Shown: positions 33,817 to 43,111, numbered from the stretch's first letter. The stretch is 64,000 nt of DNA from Planctellipticum variicoloris (GCF_030622045.1 NZ_CP130886.1:4968001-5032000), one strand, 5' to 3'. Notes: a model not told the origin generated them from the sequence alone. Program-made: numbers and translations.

Positions 33817-35067
33817 TCAATTGTTGGCGGTCCCGGTTGATCCGGCTTTTGTTCCTGGAAGGACGGGGAGGGCCTGGCGGCGCTGGGCTGTCAGCGACTT
33901 GCCTAAGTGGTCGTCGATCCACGCGAGCAGGTCGCGATGCCGCACGGCGTTCAGGGCTTCGCAGATCTTTTCCTCGCTGATCCGCACGACCGACGCGGCC
34001 ATCCCCAGAATCAGTTTCGTAAAGCCGCCGCGGCTGTGCTGGCCCTGCAAACGCTTGCCCTTGCCGATCAGCGATTCCAGCACTTCGCTGCTGGCCGGCA
34101 GACTCTGTCCGGGGAGCACGCCGCTCGACTGCTCGCTCACGAACTCCACCAGCCGCGCCGCCGCACGCTCACCGGCAGGCGTTCGGGCCACCGTCTCCAG
34201 TTGCCGGCGCAGCGTCTCGCCGGCGGCGGCGTGGTAGCCCGCCACGCGCAGGAACTCCAGCATGTGGTCCTTGACCGCCTGCAAGTCGTTCCAGTCCACG
34301 AGCGCCTCCCGGAAGTCGCGGATCCAGCCGAACTTCTCCTCGAGCCGCGTCAGGTCGAGACCCGCGGGACGTTCGGCCGCGGGCGTGTCGATCAGCCGCA
34401 GCATGCGGGCGCCCCAGCCGATCAGCGGCCCCAAGTTCAAGTAACGCCCTTTGACTTTCTGCGTGGGGGGAGCAAGGTGTCCGAGTTCCGTCTGCTTCAC
34501 CCGTGGCTGCGTCTGCCCGCAGTGTTTGACGAACGCGATCCACCGCGGATCGGCGAGCAGTTCGTGCTTGAGCACGATCGCCGTCTTGTGGGCGATGTCG
34601 TGCAGCACCTGCGTCGTCGGGTGCTGTTCGCGGAAACGCTGAGCGCCGCCGAGAAGATCCGAACCCTCGTCGCTGAGGATGGCGGCCGGCACGCCGACCA
34701 GCCCGGCCGCAGCCGCGAGCTGCCGCTGGACGATCTCGCCGCTGGATTTTTCGACCGGCTGCAGCGCCAGCAGCGTCAGATCCTGGTGCGTCAGCGGCGC
34801 CGTCAGCGCTTTCCACGCCGACAATCGCAGCCCCGCGATGACCAGACACTTCCGCGACCCCAGTTGCAGCGTGTGGTCGACGAGGAACACCCAGTCGGCG
34901 GCGAATTCCTTGGGCCGCCGCAACTCGTGCAGTCCCAGCCGCAGCAGCCACGCTTCCGCAGTATTGGCCGCAGGAGCCCCCCGGAACTGGGGCAGGCTGT
35001 CCCGCAGCAGTTCGACCACCGCCCGGCAGCCGCGAAAGCTGACCGCTCCGGCCAGACAGAACTGCAA
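33817..35067 (-). CDS. IS transposase, catalytic part
   Basis: 416 residues from an apparent TTG at 35067; the same frame is open back to about 35150, so the true product is probably a fusion with the upstream frame (35156-35410) by frameshift. Likely catalytic acids: Asp64 in FLVDHTLQLGSRKCLVIAGL and Asp133/Asp137 in AAILSDEGSDLLGG, followed by VLHDIAHKTAIVLKHEL; this resembles the planctomycete and cyanobacterial DDE transposase group with a VDHT...LGxxK motif. Lies within 19-bp inverted repeats. An intact +1 shift or an indel is needed to produce the full protein. Confidence 0.75.
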   Translation of the reverse strand: MQFCLAGAVSFRGCRAVVELLRDSLPQFRGAPAANTAEAWLLRLGLHELRRPKEFAADWVFLVDHTLQLGSRKCLVIAGLRLSAWKALTAPLTHQDLTLLALQPVEKSSGEIVQRQLAAAAGLVGVPAAILSDEGSDLLGGAQRFREQHPTTQVLHDIAHKTAIVLKHELLADPRWIAFVKHCGQTQPRVKQTELGHLAPPTQKVKGRYLNLGPLIGWGARMLRLIDTPAAERPAGLDLTRLEEKFGWIRDFREALVDWNDLQAVKDHMLEFLRVAGYHAAAGETLRRQLETVARTPAGERAAARLVEFVSEQSSGVLPGQSLPASSEVLESLIGKGKRLQGQHSRGGFTKLILGMAASVVRISEEKICEALNAVRHRDLLAWIDDHLGKSLTAQRRQALPVLPGTKAGSTGTANN

Positions 35068-35155
35068 CGTCAGGCCGATGGCCGCTGCCGAATACGCATG
35101 ATGGGCCGGTCGGACGGCGTCCGGGAGGGGGCCAGGGGCTGCGTCGGCGACCCGG

Positions 35156-35410
35156 TCAGCGCCCGGATTTTAAGGCGGCGATCTCACGTTCCAGGTCCGC
35201 CGCGCGGCGTTCGGCCGCGGCGGCCCGCGTGCGCCACATCGCGCGGCTCTTCTCGACGGCGCGGGTCTGGTTCTGCAGGAGCTTGCAGGTTCGCTTCCAC
35301 TGGCCGGACTTCGCCTTCCACCGATTGCGACTCCGCTCGAAGAACCGCACCAACTTGCCCGCCGGCGACGAATACCGGGCGACGGCTGTTTCGCTGGTTT
35401 CGCAGGTCAT
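35156..35410 (-). CDS. IS transposase, N-terminal coiled-coil part
   Basis: 84 residues from ATG 35410. Highly charged helix (FERSRNRWKAKSGQWKRT, VEKSRAMWRTRAAAAERRAA, DLEREIAALKSG) typical of the N-terminal segment of the transposase family encoded just downstream. The stop at 35156-35158 comes only a few codons into the zone where the catalytic frame is already open (offset +1), with the run TTAAAATCC at the overlap. Either a programmed frameshift or a disabling indel. Included in the IS at 33797-35508. Confidence 0.65.
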   Translation of the reverse strand: MTCETSETAVARYSSPAGKLVRFFERSRNRWKAKSGQWKRTCKLLQNQTRAVEKSRAMWRTRAAAAERRAADLEREIAALKSGR

Positions 35411-35582
35411 GACGTTCCTCCTTGAACAAAAAGCCCAGTGGAACAAAAACGCGACGATTCGCCGAGGCCAATTGCCCCTGAAAACGACGGATTTCGCGCA
35501 GCCCAGGCTCCGCCTAGGAAGGAGGAGGTCTGTGTCTGGCGGTCCGCGAAACAGGAATCGCGATCAGCCTTCTGCTCTGGCG

Positions 35583-35610
35583 ACTCGCAATTCCCCATTT
35601 CCTATTCGCT
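35583..35610. repeat. Heptanucleotide tract overlapping a gene end
   Basis: Units ACTCGCA, ATTCCCC, ATTTCCT, ATTCGCT on the plus strand (complement: GAATAGG-like). It covers the stop codon of the minus-strand gene at 35602-36000. Confidence 0.65.
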
Positions 35611-36000
35611 GGCATCCGGCTGCGGTCGGTGGAATTCTTCCCAGCGTCGCCAGGCGTAGGTCCATTCCATCCACATCCGCATGACGGACCAGAGGAGTCG
35701 CATGCGGGCGAGGTGTTCGGGGGGCAGGCCGGTTTGACGGGTGACGGCGTTGCGGGCGGCGTCGGTGAGTCCCCAGCGAGCGGACAGCGCTCGGCAGAGG
35801 CCGTCGGGCGTGAGATCTTCCTCGGCGTCCTCGCGGGTATAGCCGGCGCCGTCCGCGGTCACGAACAGCTCGAAGAGCTGGGAGTGATAGGGGTCGATTT
35901 CGAGCGGGCGGGTTTGCCGGTCCGCTTCCTGGATCAGTTCGTCGACGCGCCGGAGAATCCGGTTGGCGAGTGAGGAGGGATCCGGGTCGTCGGCGGACAT
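35602..36000 (-). CDS. Small hypothetical protein
   Basis: 132 residues from ATG 36000. Soluble and helical, rich in Arg/Glu/Trp near the end (LLWSVMRMWMEWTYAWRRWE). No known domain recognised. The stop codon and last codons lie in a 7-nt repeat tract. Same strand as the exported protein at 36166 but separated by a terminator-like hairpin. Confidence 0.65.
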   Translation of the reverse strand: MSADDPDPSSLANRILRRVDELIQEADRQTRPLEIDPYHSQLFELFVTADGAGYTREDAEEDLTPDGLCRALSARWGLTDAARNAVTRQTGLPPEHLARMRLLWSVMRMWMEWTYAWRRWEEFHRPQPDASE

Positions 36001-36094
36001 GGCGGGCGTATCCTGCGGAGGGGGAAACGTACGGCGTCTCTGTCCCTGAATACCCGCGCGCGGGGCCGGCTGCAACCCGACCGACCGGTCAAAG

Positions 36095-36142
36095 ACGACG
36101 CCCCGCCCACCTGTCTGGGTCGGCAGGGGAGCGGGGCGTCGT
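36095..36142 (-). terminator. Terminator-like hairpin
   Basis: A 12-bp perfect stem (ACGACGCCCCGC with GCGGGGCGTCGT) with a 24-nt loop that can pair internally; on the minus strand it is followed by CTTT. Placed 24 nt beyond the stop of the minus-strand gene at 36166. Confidence 0.65.
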
Positions 36143-36165
36143 GGCGTCGAAATGTGGCGGCGGCG

Positions 36166-37203
36166 TTACGGGATGAGGAAGATCAGGCCCGTGATGGTTC
36201 CGGCCTCGACGAGGGCGGCTTTGGTGTTCCAGGGGATCTGGTAGCACAGCTTCGGATTGTAGTCCCCCGGGTCGAGCCAGCCGAGGCTGGACTGGAGGCA
36301 CCAGGGGGGATCGATCGCCATCTGGTACGGCAGTCCGATGAACTGCACGCCAAACTTGGCGACGGAGACGGCAGGCTGCAGGATGGGGCCGCCGTATGTG
36401 TGGCCGTAGCGTTCGAGTGCGGGATCGTGGAAGTAGAGCGGGTAGTACGAAAGGTCGGGGGCGTCGAAGACTGCTGCGGCGTGGACGAAGTTTCGCGGAA
36501 CGAAGGTCTGGTTGCCGAACGACACATGGTACTTTTCGGCTTCCTGCCGCGAGTAGTCGCGCAACTCGGTGTCGGGAATGGCGATGCCTCCGATGCGGAT
36601 CTCGCCGATCTTCTTGACGCGGAGCTCCGCGGGCGCCGCGTTCCGCACCAGCGGATCGTCCTGGAGGGTCGTTACGGGGGAGCGATCTTCCTGGACTGCG
36701 ACTCGCCCGACGGCTTCCTCGGCGGGTTGCGGCGCAGTCGCGGCGGGTTCCGAGGGGGCTTCGGGGATCGCTTCGGCGGGCGGAGCGGTTTTTTCGCCGG
36801 GTGGAGCGACTGTGACGATCCAGACCGGTTCGGACGGAAGGAGGGGGAAGGGGAGATCGGCGGAGTCACCTTCCGCGGGCAGGGTGGCGGGAGCGGACTG
36901 CCGGTTCTCGATCGCGATTTCGGCGGCGCCGGGAGGCGTGAGCTGCGGTTCGTCGTCGTCCGGGATGCGTCGGATGGAGTCGCCGTCGCGCAGCGCGCGT
37001 TGATCCGGACGGACCGCTTCCGTCGCCGGGTACTGGTTCTTCAGTCGCTGCCAGCGTTCCTCGGCGGAGCGCTGCTGGAGCGCATCGAGAGGTCCGGCGG
37101 CGACGTTGAGCGGCTGCGGGGGGGCGGCTGAGGCGAGCGGCCCCATGGTCAGCACGAGCCATGAGCCGGTCGCCAGGAGGCTAGACCGACTCCACAGGGA
37201 CAT
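36166..37203 (-). CDS. Exported planctomycete hypothetical protein
   Basis: 345 residues from ATG 37203, overlapping the end of guaB by 23 bp. Signal peptide-like start ([20 protein letters not shown]), then a long Pro/Ala/Glu-rich low-complexity region (about 85-190), and a conserved-looking C-terminal third ([73 protein letters not shown]). No annotated domain known to me. Overlap with guaB suggests coupling rather than functional relation. Confidence 0.75.
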   Translation of the reverse strand: MSLWSRSSLLATGSWLVLTMGPLASAAPPQPLNVAAGPLDALQQRSAEERWQRLKNQYPATEAVRPDQRALRDGDSIRRIPDDDEPQLTPPGAAEIAIENRQSAPATLPAEGDSADLPFPLLPSEPVWIVTVAPPGEKTAPPAEAIPEAPSEPAATAPQPAEEAVGRVAVQEDRSPVTTLQDDPLVRNAAPAELRVKKIGEIRIGGIAIPDTELRDYSRQEAEKYHVSFGNQTFVPRNFVHAAAVFDAPDLSYYPLYFHDPALERYGHTYGGPILQPAVSVAKFGVQFIGLPYQMAIDPPWCLQSSLGWLDPGDYNPKLCYQIPWNTKAALVEAGTITGLIFLIP

Positions 37204-38665
37204 GTTCCACCGAGTAATTCGGCGATTCTTCCGTGATGGTGATGTCATGCGGATGACTCTCCCTCACCGTGGCCGGTGAGACTTGAATGAACCTGGCTTC
37301 CGTGCGCAGGTCGGCGATCGAGCGAACGCCGCAATATCCCATGCCAGCCCGCAGTCCGCCGATCATCTGATACAGGACGGAGTGGAGCGAGCCCTTATAG
37401 GCCACTCGACCTTCGACTCCTTCGGGGACCAGTTTTTGTGAGGATTTCCCGTCGTCACTGGGTCCCTGGCGATACCGTTCGCTGCTTCCTTTGACCATTG
37501 CTCCCAGAGAGCCCATGCCCCGGTAGCGTTTGTAGCGTCGTCCCTGGTAGAGGATGACTTCGCCGGGGCTTTCGTCGAGCCCGGCGAGCATGCCGCCGAG
37601 CATGACGGCGTGGGCGCCGGCCGCGAGAGCTTTGACCATGTCTCCGCTGTATCGAATTCCTCCGTCGGCGATGATTGGCACGTCAGAGTCTTTGACCGCT
37701 TTCGCGGCGTTCGCTACAGCGGAGAGCTGAGGGACGCCGACGCCTGCGATAACGCGAGTTGTGCAGATCGATCCAGGACCGATGCCGACTTTCACGGCGT
37801 CGGCGCCGGCCCGCACCAGATCTCGCGCCCCCTGTTCTGTCGCCACATTTCCGGCGATCACGTCGATCGACCAGCGTTTTTTCAATTCTTTAACGGTCTC
37901 GATGACATTCCGCGAGTGACCGTGAGCGCTGTCGACGCACAGGACGTCGACGTCGTTCTCGATCAGGCAGGCTGCGCGGTCGTAATCGAACACTCCGATC
38001 GCGGCTCCGACCCTGAGTCGTCCGCGGGCGTCCTTGCTGGCCCGGGGATAACGGAGGTTTTTGTCGATGTCCTTGATCGTGATGAGGCCCTTCAGTTGAT
38101 AATTTTCGTCCACCAGCAGAAGTTTCTCGACCTTATTTTCCAGCAGGATCCTCTGCGCTTCTTCAAGCGTCGTATCCTCTTTTGCCGTAACCAGTTTTCC
38201 CTTTGTCATGACTTCGGAAATCGGCGTGTCTTTTGAGGGTAAAAACCTCAAGTCGCGGCGGGTCAGGATGCCCATCAGCAATCCGTTCCGGGTGACCGGG
38301 ACGCCGCCGATGTTCCGCTGCTCCATGATTTCCCAGGCGTCCGACGCGGTCGCTTCCGGGGGGAGGGTGACGGGATCGACGATGACGCCGTGCTCGCTGC
38401 GCTTGACCCGTTCGACTTCGAGGGCCTGCTGGACGGCGGGCATGTTCTTATGAATGATGCCGATGCCCCCCTCCTGGGCCATGGCGATGGCCATATCGCT
38501 TTCAGAGACGGTGTCCATCGGGCTGCTGAGGATGGGGACGTTGAGCCGGATGTTGCGAGTCAACTGGGTGGCGACGTCGACGTCCGACGGCATCAGCTCG
38601 CTGTAGCCGGGCTCCAGCAGGACGTCGTCGAAAGTCACTCCGCGATAGACGATGCGGTCTTCCAT
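37181..38665 (-). CDS. guaB: Inosine-5'-monophosphate dehydrogenase
   Basis: 494 residues, usual bacterial GuaB length. It oxidises IMP to XMP with NAD+, the committed step to GMP. Visible: N-terminal barrel ([28 protein letters not shown]), two CBS modules at about 95-205 ([38 protein letters not shown]), substrate loop with catalytic Cys in [46 protein letters not shown] and the flap residues around [10 protein letters not shown]. Cytoplasmic tetramer. Complete and intact. Confidence 0.97.
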   Translation of the reverse strand: MEDRIVYRGVTFDDVLLEPGYSELMPSDVDVATQLTRNIRLNVPILSSPMDTVSESDMAIAMAQEGGIGIIHKNMPAVQQALEVERVKRSEHGVIVDPVTLPPEATASDAWEIMEQRNIGGVPVTRNGLLMGILTRRDLRFLPSKDTPISEVMTKGKLVTAKEDTTLEEAQRILLENKVEKLLLVDENYQLKGLITIKDIDKNLRYPRASKDARGRLRVGAAIGVFDYDRAACLIENDVDVLCVDSAHGHSRNVIETVKELKKRWSIDVIAGNVATEQGARDLVRAGADAVKVGIGPGSICTTRVIAGVGVPQLSAVANAAKAVKDSDVPIIADGGIRYSGDMVKALAAGAHAVMLGGMLAGLDESPGEVILYQGRRYKRYRGMGSLGAMVKGSSERYRQGPSDDGKSSQKLVPEGVEGRVAYKGSLHSVLYQMIGGLRAGMGYCGVRSIADLRTEARFIQVSPATVRESHPHDITITEESPNYSVEHVPVESV

Positions 38666-38743
38666 GTCAGTCTCCCCAATTAGGCACGTCCCGGACGATG
38701 GCCCGCCGGGAGTGTCCCCTGCTCCTCGAACCCGATCGATCCG

Positions 38744-39709
38744 TCACTGTTCCACGGCGTCAGCGCCGTCAAGCCCGGCCGCGGGCGGCGTCATTCCCGC
38801 GCTGACGACCAGACGATTGGCCAGTTCCACCAGTTGCGAGACCTGCAGTTGCTCGGCTCTGGCGTCGAGCGGAATGCCGGCGGCCTGAACCAGGGCCTCG
38901 ATTTCCGCCCGCGACCAGCGGTCCCGATGCATTGATGCGAGAACTCCCGCCAGACGCTTGCGACGCTGGGTGAAGATTTCGCGCAGGAATGTGTGAAGAA
39001 ACTCCCTGTCGGCGATATTCGCGGTTCGTTCCGGGGCCGGATCGATGCGGACGATCGCCGAATCGACGTTGGGCCGGGGCCAGAAAACCGACGGGGGGAG
39101 TTTGCGAATGGTTTTGAGATTCGCCTGGGACTGGAGCCAGACGGTCAGGGCGCTGTAGTCGCTCGTGCCGGGTTTCGCCGCCATGCGGACGGCCAGTTCC
39201 CACTGGACAGTCACGACCATCCGGCCCCAGGGGAGGCCGGTGGAGATCAGATTGGAGATGATCGGCGTGCCGACGTGATAGGGGAGATTGGCGACGAGTT
39301 TGACGACCGGTTCTGCACCCGTCACCGCGCCCACCTTCGCCAGTGCGGCGTCGAGCGCTTCCAGCACGGCGGGGGCCAGGTGATTCTTGTTTTTCAGGGC
39401 GTCGCAGTTGAGGAGGGTGATATTCTCGTAGTGCGACGTGGCTTCGGAGGCGAAGGCGTACATATTGGGGTCGTATTCAACCGAGACGACATGCCCGGCG
39501 ACGGCGCCCAGATAGCTGGTCAGGCTGCCAGTTCCGGCGCCGACTTCGAGGACGACATCGACGGGGCTGAGTTCGGCTTCGCGAACGACCAGCTCGATCA
39601 GATTGATATCAATGAGGAAATTCTGACCCAGGTCGCCGCGCGGGTGCAACCCCTGCCTCTGGAACAAGGCTATCAGGTGCGATCGCGTCTGACGCTCGGC
39701 GTCTCTCAT
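38744..39709 (-). CDS. rsmA: 16S rRNA dimethyladenosine transferase
   Basis: About 321 residues from ATG 39709 (another ATG at 39724). KsgA/RsmA dimethylates two adjacent adenines near the 3' end of 16S rRNA. SAM motif I VLEVGAGTGSLTSYLG, motif II region VVSVEYDP, catalytic NLPYHVGTPI (NLPY), and the C-terminal RRKRLAGVLASM region are all present. GQNFLIDINLIELVV at about 30-45 is the classic family start. Just upstream of guaB on the same strand. Confidence 0.96.
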   Translation of the reverse strand: MRDAERQTRSHLIALFQRQGLHPRGDLGQNFLIDINLIELVVREAELSPVDVVLEVGAGTGSLTSYLGAVAGHVVSVEYDPNMYAFASEATSHYENITLLNCDALKNKNHLAPAVLEALDAALAKVGAVTGAEPVVKLVANLPYHVGTPIISNLISTGLPWGRMVVTVQWELAVRMAAKPGTSDYSALTVWLQSQANLKTIRKLPPSVFWPRPNVDSAIVRIDPAPERTANIADREFLHTFLREIFTQRRKRLAGVLASMHRDRWSRAEIEALVQAAGIPLDARAEQLQVSQLVELANRLVVSAGMTPPAAGLDGADAVEQ

Positions 39710-39793
39710 TGAATTGGCAGGCAAACCCCGTGGAATGTTGAATCGAGAATTGTAGCCAGCGGGGATTCGCTTTGCGAACGTGGCTGTGGGAAA

Positions 39794-39828
39794 ATCGTCG
39801 ATGGTCGATCATCGATCGTTGATGGCAG
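39794..39828. repeat. Heptanucleotide tract, ATCGTCG family
   Basis: Units ATCGTCG, ATGGTCG, ATCATCG, ATCGTTG, ATGGCAG in exact register, in the divergent gap between rsmA and the esterase-like gene at 39858. Confidence 0.75.
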
Positions 39829-39857
39829 GAAAAACTCGGTCGTGAGATTGGGGTGGC

Positions 39858-40595
39858 ATGGGCTGGCGGCTGGTTGAAATTGCGGGGAAAACCGCGGATC
39901 TGTGGGAGCCGGACGACCTGGTCGCCCCGGCGGGGCGGGCTCTGCTGTTTCTGCACGGGTATGATTCGCTGACGCTGGCGGGCAACGAAGCGTGGACCGC
40001 GGCGCTGGCCGAACACCGGCTGCCGTGCCTTTGCCCGCACGGGCCGGGGTGCTGGTGGCTGGACAGAGTTTATCCCCCGTTCGATGTGGCTGTTTCTCCG
40101 CTGGCGTTTCTGCACGGTCCGGTCCGGGAGTTTACGGCTGGGCGGTGGAATCTGCCGCCGCGGATGCTGGCGCTGGGCGGATACGAGATGGGGGGGCAGG
40201 GGGCGCTGCAACTGGCGTATCGATATGGTCGGGAGTACCCGGTGGTCGCGGCGGTCTCGCCGAAGCTGGACCTGGAGACGTGGTACGGGCACGGATTGAC
40301 GCTGGACGAGATTTTTGCGGACCGGGAAGGGGCGCGGCAGGCGGGGGCGATGCTGCAGCTCCATCCGCTGGACTGGCCGAAGTCGCAGTTTCTGGCGGCG
40401 GACCCGGCGGACCCGTACTGTTTCGACGCGACGGAGCGACTGGTCGGGAAGCTGGGATCGAGCGGGATCCCGTGCGCGCGGGAGCTGGAGGAATCGCACG
40501 GGGGCTTCGGCTGGGAGTATGCGAATCACCTGGCGGGCCGGGTGGTGCGGTTCGTGGGGGAGAGTCTCGAACGGGAATCGCGGCGGCTGGTGTGA
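39858..40595 (+). CDS. Esterase-D-like alpha/beta protein with nucleophile Ser replaced
   Basis: 245 residues, no signal peptide. Fold features of the esterase family (PF00756): ALLFLHGYDSLTLAGNEAW, WLDRVYPPFDVAVSP, LALGGYEMGGQGALQLAYRYG, VVAAVSPKLDLETW, and the C-terminal ELEESHGGFGWEYANHLAGR. The elbow GxSMGGxGAL of active members reads GYEMGGQGAL, so the catalytic Ser is Glu. The His region is still present. It may be a pseudoenzyme, or use a different chemistry. Start ATG 39858. Confidence 0.78.
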   Translation: MGWRLVEIAGKTADLWEPDDLVAPAGRALLFLHGYDSLTLAGNEAWTAALAEHRLPCLCPHGPGCWWLDRVYPPFDVAVSPLAFLHGPVREFTAGRWNLPPRMLALGGYEMGGQGALQLAYRYGREYPVVAAVSPKLDLETWYGHGLTLDEIFADREGARQAGAMLQLHPLDWPKSQFLAADPADPYCFDATERLVGKLGSSGIPCARELEESHGGFGWEYANHLAGRVVRFVGESLERESRRLV

Positions 40596-41475
40596 GGGGG
40601 GGGGCTTCCGAGGGCCGGACATTTTGTACAGAGTCGCGACGCGATCCCACCTGAACACTTGAGACAAAGACCATCTCCACCCAACGGCCAGCGCATATCA
40701 ATTCCTCTGCAGCGTGAGGACATCCGCCAGGAAGTCAGGATTCATCAGGCCGCGGAGACTGTCGTTGGCCGGGACGCTTTAGCAGCGACACCGAGAACCG
40801 CTTGCCGCTCAAATATCGACTCGCGATGTAGCACCACACCTCGACCGTTTCCGGTGCATTGCCTGCTTGCGTCACTCGCAGCGCATAGCCGATCACATTC
40901 GCCGATGGCCAGTCCTGTCGGACCGGTTCCTCCGTCGGAACCTTCGTCAGGAAGTATGATCGCTCATCGACCCGGCCGTGGGGGTTTGTTCCCGAAGACT
41001 CCATTGTCGTGCCCAGTCTCAACGAGGGAGGGATCTTGTGAACCTGCATCAGAAAGGAGCTGGGGAGGGCCGATGGATCCTGCATTTTGCATTTTTGCCA
41101 AATATTCCCACTCGGCTTCGCTTTTTCTGATCACACCGCGATCCAGATTGCGGTTCAGTTTACGTTGCCAGCGTGCCCGGCAGCGGCATCTATTATTCTT
41201 CGTTTTTGAAAACGTTCCCGTCGCTTCCAGATCTAATCGCATCTGATCGTGCTTCTCGTCTTGACTCTTCGTTCGAAGGATGCCTCGCGCAGCGTACGCG
41301 ACCCTGCTTTTTTGTTCTTTTGATCGCTTGTCTCTGTGTCGCTGCTGGGCGCCGCCTGCCGGTTAGGCCGGCAGCGTTGTGCCTAGCTGGAAGCCCGGTT
41401 GTTGTGTTGCGCTTTCGCTCCGTCGGTCATTTGCGTGTGCAGCGAATTACGGCCGCCTGAGCCGCTGATATATAC
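40596..41475. other. Gap of about 880 bp with transposase remnant
   Basis: Between the esterase-like gene and the next plausible gene. Contains the ISAs1-like remnant (40698-41090) and no intact gene. A small stem-loop CTGCCGG-TTAGG-CCGGCAG is at 41356-41374. The sequence is noticeably richer in A+T than elsewhere from about 41090 on. Confidence 0.5.
40698..41090 (-). pseudogene. ISAs1-like transposase fragment
   Basis: A minus-strand frame (stop at 40735) contains HGRVDERSYFLTKVPTEE, QDWPSANVIGYALRVTQAG and WCYIASRYLSGKRFSVS, matching the late part of ISAs1/H-repeat transposases (HGRIETR..., W..l..ig.v.r, YYisSl...). After SGKRFSVS the similarity jumps frame to NDSLRGLMNPDFLADVL, a plausible C-terminus ending with a stop at 40698, so a central deletion and frameshift are implied. 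The first half of the transposase is missing. Not expected to be active. Confidence 0.6.
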
Positions 41476-42393
41476 ATGGACCTACGATTGGCAACGAGAA
41501 AGTTCCGTTATGGCTTACGATGTCTTCAACAGGAGGATCTGCACATAAGAGTACTGCGTTGGACCGCTCTGCTGTTTGCAATTTCGATTGCAAATATTGG
41601 GAATTGTTCGGAAACACTTTATTGCGTAAGACAGACCGGCGGAACCGAATCTCGGCTGGCCAAGAATTTCTTGATGGATCCGCCGACTTACTGGACTGAC
41701 TCAAACTCTACAGTTGGCGGCCCCCCAGTCAGTGCATCAGCGTCATATTCAGATATGCTGCGGTCGATATTTGGAACGGCCACGGCAGACATTCAATACA
41801 ACCTCGGGTCTGGTTCACCGATGCTTGGGGCGCAGGCATTCAGCACTCATACTGCTTCCGGGACAATGACTGGCACCGGAACTTATACGATAACGGGATC
41901 GGGAGCCGGGACTGCCGATTTTGAGATTCAAGCGCCGTCAAATCCATCAAATACGAACGTCTTTATCGACGGCCAGATGTCGATCATTGTGACTTCACCA
42001 CCGGGGCTTCTTCAGGCCGCGGGTTTTGACATCACTGTTGGATCGACGCGAGTGATAGGAACTCGTGGCGCGTTTACCGGAGTGTGGAGTATCCAGGTCC
42101 AGAGCGGCGGATCCACTGTTGCCACGTTTAACACTGGGACGGAGGGAGTCAACATCGTGGTCTTCTTCACAGAGGCTGCCGCAGTGAATGACATTGTTCC
42201 ATTCGATATCTCGGCCGGGCAAGATGTGAGGTTGACAACCCCTGGGACGAAGGTAGGAACCATGGGCGTTGAAGCGTCCTTCATGCCTACGGGCTATGGC
42301 ACCGGGGAAACCCCACCTTACAGTGCTGGACGTCTCCGCGTGGAAAAGATCGTGGATGGTGAGACAGAAGTCGTCTACGACACAGAGGACTAG
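41476..42393 (+). CDS. Exported hypothetical, more AT-rich than neighbours
   Basis: 305 residues. A hydrophobic segment (LRWTALLFAISIANIGNCSE) at about residues 27-46 looks like a signal peptide. The body is rich in Gly, Thr, Ser and Asn with many predicted beta strands (TASGTMTGTGTYTITGSGAG; FIDGQMSIIVTSPPGLL; TVATFNTGTEGVNIVVFF), as in adhesin-like or PEP-CTERM exosortase substrates, but there is no PEP-CTERM tail. No family recognised. Codon and base use (ATA, AAT, GTT, TTT common) contrasts with adjacent genes, so recent acquisition or relaxed selection is inferred. Confidence 0.6.
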   Translation: MDLRLATRKFRYGLRCLQQEDLHIRVLRWTALLFAISIANIGNCSETLYCVRQTGGTESRLAKNFLMDPPTYWTDSNSTVGGPPVSASASYSDMLRSIFGTATADIQYNLGSGSPMLGAQAFSTHTASGTMTGTGTYTITGSGAGTADFEIQAPSNPSNTNVFIDGQMSIIVTSPPGLLQAAGFDITVGSTRVIGTRGAFTGVWSIQVQSGGSTVATFNTGTEGVNIVVFFTEAAAVNDIVPFDISAGQDVRLTTPGTKVGTMGVEASFMPTGYGTGETPPYSAGRLRVEKIVDGETEVVYDTED

Positions 42394-42476
42394 CGATCCG
42401 AGTTGAAAGCCAACGCCAGCCTGGCACGACCGGGCTGGTGTTCTCCTTGTTTATTACACGATAGCACCCGCAGCAA

Positions 42477-43070
42477 GTGTGTGCGTATAGAAGCCAGCCG
42501 GTGACTGATCAAAGTGCTGCGTTCCAAGCTCGAAAGCGGGGCAGGCAGCTCGGTCATTCGAAGCGTGCGCGGGCTCTGATCCTCGCGGACTGGTGCCAAG
42601 CGGTCGTCAACGTCAAACCCGAAACCGACCGCTGCTGCGACGAACCACTGACGGGCGACGCCCCGCAGCCGTGGTGGCATCGGGTCTGGGACTTGCCCGA
42701 AATCCAGCCGCTCGCGACTGGCTGCCAGGTGCTGTTCATTGCCGACACGGGAGGGTACACCGCCGGGGGCGTCATTCAAGACGGCGGAAAGTACACTCTC
42801 GTCTACGGCGGGGGGAGCGGATTACCGGTGGGAGAGTACTCGGTGCAGATTGCGCCTCCGATCGTCAATACAGAGAATGCGGCGCCGGTTGACCCGAGTC
42901 AGATGGCCGGGCAGCTTAAGCTCAATCGCAAATCCGGCAAGGAAGCCAGCGAAAGCGGCCCATTCCCGTCTCGATACGGTTCGACGTCGACCAGCGGACT
43001 GAAATTCACGGTTGCGCCGAATCAGAACACGGCGGATTTCAAGCTCGAAAAGAGCGACGCGAAGAAGTAG
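42477..43070 (+). CDS. Probable truncated lipoprotein-type beta domain
   Basis: Open frame of 197 residues, but only the C-terminal portion from about residue 80 ([60 protein letters not shown]) resembles a protein: the transthyretin-like domain of planctomycete lipoproteins (compare 29167-29607). The first 80 residues are unlike any exported start and lack signal peptide and lipobox. I read this as a 5'-damaged copy, possibly pseudogenic, in the same decayed region as the transposase fragment. Confidence 0.5.
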   Translation: MCAYRSQPVTDQSAAFQARKRGRQLGHSKRARALILADWCQAVVNVKPETDRCCDEPLTGDAPQPWWHRVWDLPEIQPLATGCQVLFIADTGGYTAGGVIQDGGKYTLVYGGGSGLPVGEYSVQIAPPIVNTENAAPVDPSQMAGQLKLNRKSGKEASESGPFPSRYGSTSTSGLKFTVAPNQNTADFKLEKSDAKK

Positions 43071-43111
43071 CCACGGCGATTACGCTGTTTTCAGCCCCTG
43101 TCGATCGAGTC

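Larger units (their letters stand above)
33797..35508. mobile_element. Insertion sequence with 19-bp perfect terminal inverted repeats
   Basis: Left end 33797-33815 (GCCTGGGCTGCGCGAAATC) is the exact reverse complement of the right end 35490-35508 (GATTTCGCGCAGCCCAGGC). Length 1712 bp. It encodes two minus-strand frames: an N-terminal coiled-coil part (35156-35410) and the DDE-type catalytic part (33817-35067). Immediately outside both ends is TCC, a candidate 3-bp target duplication. It is inserted in an intergenic repeat of the CCCAGGCTCC family. IS family not assigned. Confidence 0.8.

Noticed and set aside
40964-41242. A 92-codon minus-strand frame as a gene
   Set aside because: It partly overlaps the transposase remnant in another frame and has no signal, domain or coding-like composition.
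41173-41460. A 95-codon plus-strand frame as a small membrane protein
   Set aside because: A hydrophobic stretch exists but the start and remainder are unlike a real gene; it probably reflects the degenerate region.
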